16,604 bases of DNA from DATNNN01 sp035601815 (lineage in GTDB: Bacteria; Pseudomonadota; Alphaproteobacteria; Rhizobiales; Xanthobacteraceae), in the NCBI GenBank assembly GCA_035601815.1, contig DATNNN010000186.1:1-16604 (forward strand), read 5' to 3'. Below, piece by piece: positions 13,039 through 16,604 of this stretch (positions within the stretch are counted from its first letter, which is position 1; the number at the start of each line of letters is the position of its first letter). Both the position numbers and the translations under genes were made by a program. The notes under the pieces are model-generated. The model searched no databases. It saw only the letters and a list, made by a program, of their open reading frames with translations, and was not told where the DNA came from.

Positions 13039-16000
13039 ATGAATACGCCGAAGAAGTCCCAGGATCCCACCGAAGCTGCGCTCTCGGCGATCGAGGAAGC
13101 CTTGCAGGTTTCCCTCGGCGATCAGCAGCAGGCCACCGGCCCGGTGCCGCCGACCACCGTCGTCTCCCGCCCGATGCCGCCGCGCATGCCCGCCGCCGCA
13201 CCCCTCGAGCCGATCGAGACCGCCGACGACCTCGCGCCGCGCGCGCCCGCGCGCCGCCAGCTCCGTCCGCCGCGCCGCGCCGCCAACGACGACCGTCCTT
13301 CGATCGGCCAGATCGTGGCCTCGCTCAACACCCGTCCGCCGTCCTCGCCCTACGTGTTCGCCGGATTGCTTTCGGCGGTCTGGCTCGTGTTCGGCACCTA
13401 CCTCGCCTATGCCAACATGGCAGCCGAGCTTGCCGGCACTACGCGTTTCACCGACATCTTCGCCCTTCCCTACTTCCTGCCGTATCTCTCCGGCGTCGTG
13501 CTGCCGATCGTCGGCTTCTTCGCGCTCGCGGCCTTCATCCGCCGCACGCAGGAGATCCGCCAGATCGCGCGTGCCATGAGCGAGGTGACCGTGCGCCTCG
13601 CCGAACCCGAGGGCATCTCCACCGACGCCGTGGTCTCCGTCGGCCAGGCCATCCGCCGCGAGGTCGCGGCGCTGGGCGACGGCATCGAGCGCGCCATCGC
13701 CCGCGCCGCCGAGCTCGAGGCCATGGTCAAGAACGAGGTCGGCACGCTCGAGCGCGCCTACGACGAGAACGAGATCCGCGTCCGCGGCCTGGTCGAGGAA
13801 CTGCAGAGCGAGCGCGACGCCATCGTCACCCACGGCAACCGCTTGCGCGAGGCGATGTCGTCGGCGCACGACGCCTTTTCCCTCGACATCGACAGCGTCA
13901 CCGAGCGCATCAACAACTCGATCACCGACGTGACTGACCGCGTCACCGGCGAGATCGTTTCCCGCTCCGACGCGGCGCGCATGCAGATTTCGGCCGCCGG
14001 CGACCTCATCATCGACACCCTCACCCAGAAGGGCCGCGAGTCCACCGACCGCATGACCCAGGTCGGCGTCGAGATCGCGCGCGCCATCAGCGCCAAGGGC
14101 GACGCCGTCGGCGACGCCCTCTCCACCCACCTCGTGGCGCTGGAAGAGGCGATCATCAAGCGCGGCGCCGAGATGGCCGACCGTTTCGCCGAGGAGAGCC
14201 AGTCGCTCGGCACCCGCATCACCGACTCGCTCGCCGGCTTCGATTCGACGCTGAAGGTGCACGGCTCCAACATCGTCGACCAGATCACCTTCACCGCCAC
14301 CACGCTCGCCGAGAGCACCGAGCAGGCGCTCACCGGCTTCGACGACCGCATGGGCAAGAAGAGCAAGGAGGTCACCGAGAACATCGAAACGCGCATGGGC
14401 CGCATCGAGACCGCCCTCGACGAGCGCACCACCAAGCTCAACGAGACGCTCGGCGCCCGCACGCTCGATTTCGCCCGCACCGTCGCCGAAGGCACCCGCT
14501 CCACCACCGAGGCGGTCGACAAGACCGTCGCCGGCATGGGCGACTACTTCGCCGCGCGCGCCCGCGAGATCGCCAACACCATCGCCGAGCGCGCCGAGAG
14601 CATCGACAACACGCTCGGCAAGCGCGCCGTCGAGGTGGCCAACGCCATGGCCGACAAGGCCGCGCTCATCGAGCAGACGCTGAACGAGCGCTCCGCCAGC
14701 ATCGACCGCACCATCGGCGAGCGCTCGCAGCAGATCGCCGCCACGCTCGCCGACCGCGCCGACGGCGTCGACCAGGCGCTCGGCAAGCGCGCCCAGGAGA
14801 TCGCCGCCACGCTGCTCGAGCGCACCAACGCCATCGAGCAGGTGCTCGGCCAGCGCGCGCTCGAGCTCACCGCCTCGCTCGACGCCAACGTCACCCGCTT
14901 CGACGACACCGTCGGCACCAAGCTCACCGCCATCGTCGAAACCATCGAAGCCCGCGGCACCGCCGTCACCGACGCGCTCGCCGCCAAGATCGAGCGCGTC
15001 ACCGAGGTTCTGCGCAACGACACCGCCCAGATCGAGCGCTCGCTCGGCTCGCTCGCCGAGGAGGTGTCGCGCGCGCTGCTCGAACGCACCAAGGAGATCA
15101 CGCTCGCCCGCGAGAGCCTGCGCTCCGACGTGTCCGGCGTGCTCAAGCAGCTCGAGCAGGCCAACATCCAGCTCCAGGTCGTGCTCGAAGGCGTCAGCGG
15201 CAACCTCGGCACCATGGAATCGACGCTCGCCGAGCGCCTTACCGCGCTGCAGTCCTCGATCGAGGGCACGGTCAACACCACCCGCACGGTCATCGACTGG
15301 GCGGGCGGCCAGGTCACGGACCTGCGCGAAATCTCGAGCGGCGTGCTGCGCGACCTCTCGACGCTGACGCTGCGCTTCGAGAACCAGGGCAAGTTCATCG
15401 CCGGCATCGCCGAGGCTCTCGGCGAGACCCACGGCCGCATCGACCAGACGCTCGCCGACCGCCGCACTGCGATCGAGGAGATCGTGGCGCTGCTCGGCCG
15501 CCTGTCGGGCGACCTCGAGGGCAAGCTCGCCGGCCGCGCCAACGAGCTCGGCGAACGCCTCGCCGCCTTCAACCAGCTCCTGCAGGAGGCGCTCGGCCAG
15601 GCCGAGACCCGCGCGCGGGAAACGGCGAACCTCGTCGCCGAGACCACCACCACGGCGACCCAGGCGATCACCAACCAGTACGAGCTCATCCGCGGCGCCT
15701 ACTCCGAGGAGCGCGGCCGCACCGCGATCGCGCTCAAGTCCACCTATCAGGAGGCCGTCGAGGAAATGGGCGGCCTGTTCCACGAGATGAACGAGCGCTT
15801 CGCCGTCGCCGCGCGCGAGCTGCGCGACATGGCGGAGGAAGTGCAGCGTTCGCTCGAGCTCACCCGCGAGGAGCTGAAGCGCGGCGTGCTGGAGCTGCCC
15901 GAGGAGACGCGCGAAAGCGCCGCCGCCATGCGCCGCGTCGTCGCCGACCAGATCAAGGCCTTGTCGGAGTTGAACGACATCGTCGCCCGCCATGGCCGCC

Positions 16001-16604
16001 GCGTCGATCTCTCCGAGGCCCGCCGCGTCACCCCCACCACCAACTATCGCGGTGGTGGCGGCGGCGGCGAGGAAGCCGCGCCCCCGAGCCGCGCCCCGCG
16101 CGAACAGCAGGCGCCGGTGGCGGAGCTGCCGCGCCCCGCCCCGCGCACCGCGCCGCGCGAGGAGGAAGAGGAGTTCGCGGCGGAGGTGGCCGTTGCCACC
16201 GAGCCGCGCCGGGCGCCCGCCCGCGAGGGTCGCGAGCAGAACGGCGAGCGCTCCGGCTGGCTCGGCGATCTCCTGTCGCGCGCTTCCGACCGCGACGGCG
16301 AAGGCCAGCGCCGCACGCCCTTGCAGACGATCGAGTCGCTCGACTCGCTCTCCAGCGACGTCGCCCGCATGATCGACCATGACGCGGCGGTGGAGCTGTG
16401 GGACCGCTACAAGCGCGGCGAGCGCAATGTGGTGGGCCGCAGGCTCTATACCGCGCACGGCCAGAAGACCTTCGACGAGATCCGCCGGCGCTACCGGCGC
16501 TCCGCCGAGTTCCGCGACACCGTCGACCGCTACATCGAGGAGTTCGAGCGCCTGCTCGACCAGGTGGCGCGCGACGACCGCGGCCAGGGCCTCACCCGCA
16601 CGTA
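13039..16604 (+). CDS. Giant coiled-coil membrane protein, Growth Pole Ring/RgsE-like (partial, runs off right edge)
   Basis: Open from ATG at 13039 to the window end: 1188 complete codons plus TA, so the stop is not seen. Layout: a basic, proline-rich N-terminus (1-104); two membrane segments (about 105-127 and 147-167); a very long helical region from about 170 to 990, including an 11-residue repeat tract (219-702); a low-complexity Gly/Pro/Glu/Arg linker (about 1005-1093, with Gly 1005-1010); and a conserved-looking C-terminal domain from about 1094 (DAAVELWDRYKRGERNVVGR, FRDTVDRYIEEFERLL). Such apolipoprotein-like proteins in Rhizobiales include Agrobacterium GPR and Sinorhizobium RgsE, which form a ring at the growing pole and are needed for polar growth. 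The assignment is from memory of architecture and C-terminus. AGAGG (13024-13028) is the Shine-Dalgarno. The long open frame on the opposite strand is a composition artefact. Confidence 0.75.
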   Translation, partial: MNTPKKSQDPTEAALSAIEEALQVSLGDQQQATGPVPPTTVVSRPMPPRMPAAAPLEPIETADDLAPRAPARRQLRPPRRAANDDRPSIGQIVASLNTRPPSSPYVFAGLLSAVWLVFGTYLAYANMAAELAGTTRFTDIFALPYFLPYLSGVVLPIVGFFALAAFIRRTQEIRQIARAMSEVTVRLAEPEGISTDAVVSVGQAIRREVAALGDGIERAIARAAELEAMVKNEVGTLERAYDENEIRVRGLVEELQSERDAIVTHGNRLREAMSSAHDAFSLDIDSVTERINNSITDVTDRVTGEIVSRSDAARMQISAAGDLIIDTLTQKGRESTDRMTQVGVEIARAISAKGDAVGDALSTHLVALEEAIIKRGAEMADRFAEESQSLGTRITDSLAGFDSTLKVHGSNIVDQITFTATTLAESTEQALTGFDDRMGKKSKEVTENIETRMGRIETALDERTTKLNETLGARTLDFARTVAEGTRSTTEAVDKTVAGMGDYFAARAREIANTIAERAESIDNTLGKRAVEVANAMADKAALIEQTLNERSASIDRTIGERSQQIAATLADRADGVDQALGKRAQEIAATLLERTNAIEQVLGQRALELTASLDANVTRFDDTVGTKLTAIVETIEARGTAVTDALAAKIERVTEVLRNDTAQIERSLGSLAEEVSRALLERTKEITLARESLRSDVSGVLKQLEQANIQLQVVLEGVSGNLGTMESTLAERLTALQSSIEGTVNTTRTVIDWAGGQVTDLREISSGVLRDLSTLTLRFENQGKFIAGIAEALGETHGRIDQTLADRRTAIEEIVALLGRLSGDLEGKLAGRANELGERLAAFNQLLQEALGQAETRARETANLVAETTTTATQAITNQYELIRGAYSEERGRTAIALKSTYQEAVEEMGGLFHEMNERFAVAARELRDMAEEVQRSLELTREELKRGVLELPEETRESAAAMRRVVADQIKALSELNDIVARHGRRVDLSEARRVTPTTNYRGGGGGGEEAAPPSRAPREQQAPVAELPRPAPRTAPREEEEEFAAEVAVATEPRRAPAREGREQNGERSGWLGDLLSRASDRDGEGQRRTPLQTIESLDSLSSDVARMIDHDAAVELWDRYKRGERNVVGRRLYTAHGQKTFDEIRRRYRRSAEFRDTVDRYIEEFERLLDQVARDDRGQGLTRT
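13693..15144 (+). repeat. 44 in-phase 11-residue (33-bp) repeats within the giant protein
   Basis: Residues 219-702 divide into 44 blocks of exactly 11 residues with no insertion or deletion. Position 11 is almost always Leu, Ile, Met, Val or Phe, and position 7 is usually hydrophobic too. The clearest run is residues 505-603, with blocks such as AERAESIDNTL, NERSASIDRTI, GERSQQIAATL, ADRADGVDQAL and GKRAQEIAATL (pattern x-E/D/K-R-A/S-x-x-I/V-x-x-T/A-L). Hendecads give a nearly straight or slightly right-handed coiled coil or an amphipathic surface-binding helix. I checked the phase at nucleotides 13693, 13990, 14287, 14584 and 15144. Confidence 0.85.

Noticed and set aside
12844..16458. A 1204-codon open frame on the minus strand opposite the giant coiled-coil gene
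   Set aside because: Its product is Ala/Gly/Leu/Arg-rich low-complexity sequence without family features. The plus-strand frame has membrane segments, coherent hendecads and a conserved-looking C-terminus. The openness follows from GC-rich codon use in Glu/Arg/Ala repeats.

Overview
The window reads as chromosomal DNA of a high-GC alphaproteobacterium in the Hyphomicrobiales (Rhizobiales), most like the Bradyrhizobium/Rhodopseudomonas/Xanthobacteraceae side. This rests on the protein families present, on a palindromic repeat at 2371-2413 of the type I associate with Bradyrhizobium and relatives, and on alphaproteobacterial regulatory signals: a LexA box of the GTTC-N7-GTTC type and a GGAAC-N16-CGTT EcfG-type promoter. 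No tRNA, rRNA, CRISPR array, insertion sequence or prophage gene was seen. The content looks like ordinary chromosome.

Left part (1-4621): a partial VWA/CoxE-like gene on the minus strand runs off the left edge. Divergent from it is a Y-family DNA polymerase with intact catalytic acids, preceded by a perfect SOS box. Convergent to the polymerase is a small alpha/beta hydrolase whose last dozen codons and stop lie inside the palindromic repeat. Divergent from the hydrolase is a polytopic membrane protein with a large, probably periplasmic loop and a GT-C-like look.

Middle part (4622-7716): a two-gene operon encodes a [2Fe-2S] subunit and a Tat-exported molybdopterin subunit of an isoquinoline-1-oxidoreductase-like (IorAB-type) dehydrogenase. 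It is followed by a 62-residue, very basic DUF6496-type protein under a textbook general-stress promoter. The stop codon of that small gene directly abuts the stop codon of the convergent MATE gene.

Minus-strand block (7717-12674): a compact operon of MarR regulator, PaaI-type thioesterase and MATE transporter, with a perfect 20-bp palindrome just upstream of marR that is probably its operator; a secreted two-repeat hypothetical protein; an adrenodoxin-type ferredoxin directly followed by a thioredoxin-reductase-like ferredoxin-NADP+ reductase; and a single-domain histidine phosphotransfer (Hpt) protein.

Right part (12675-16604): a 364-nt divergent intergenic region, then a very large coiled-coil membrane protein (at least 1188 residues, cut by the window edge). 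It resembles the Growth Pole Ring/RgsE proteins of polar-growing Rhizobiales. Its core carries 44 consecutive 11-residue repeats in unbroken phase (residues 219-702). The adjacent Hpt gene suggests, but does not prove, a link to polar or cell-cycle phosphorelays. The most notable points are this hendecad tract, the three clear regulatory sites (LexA, EcfG, MarR operator) and the coding palindromic repeat.
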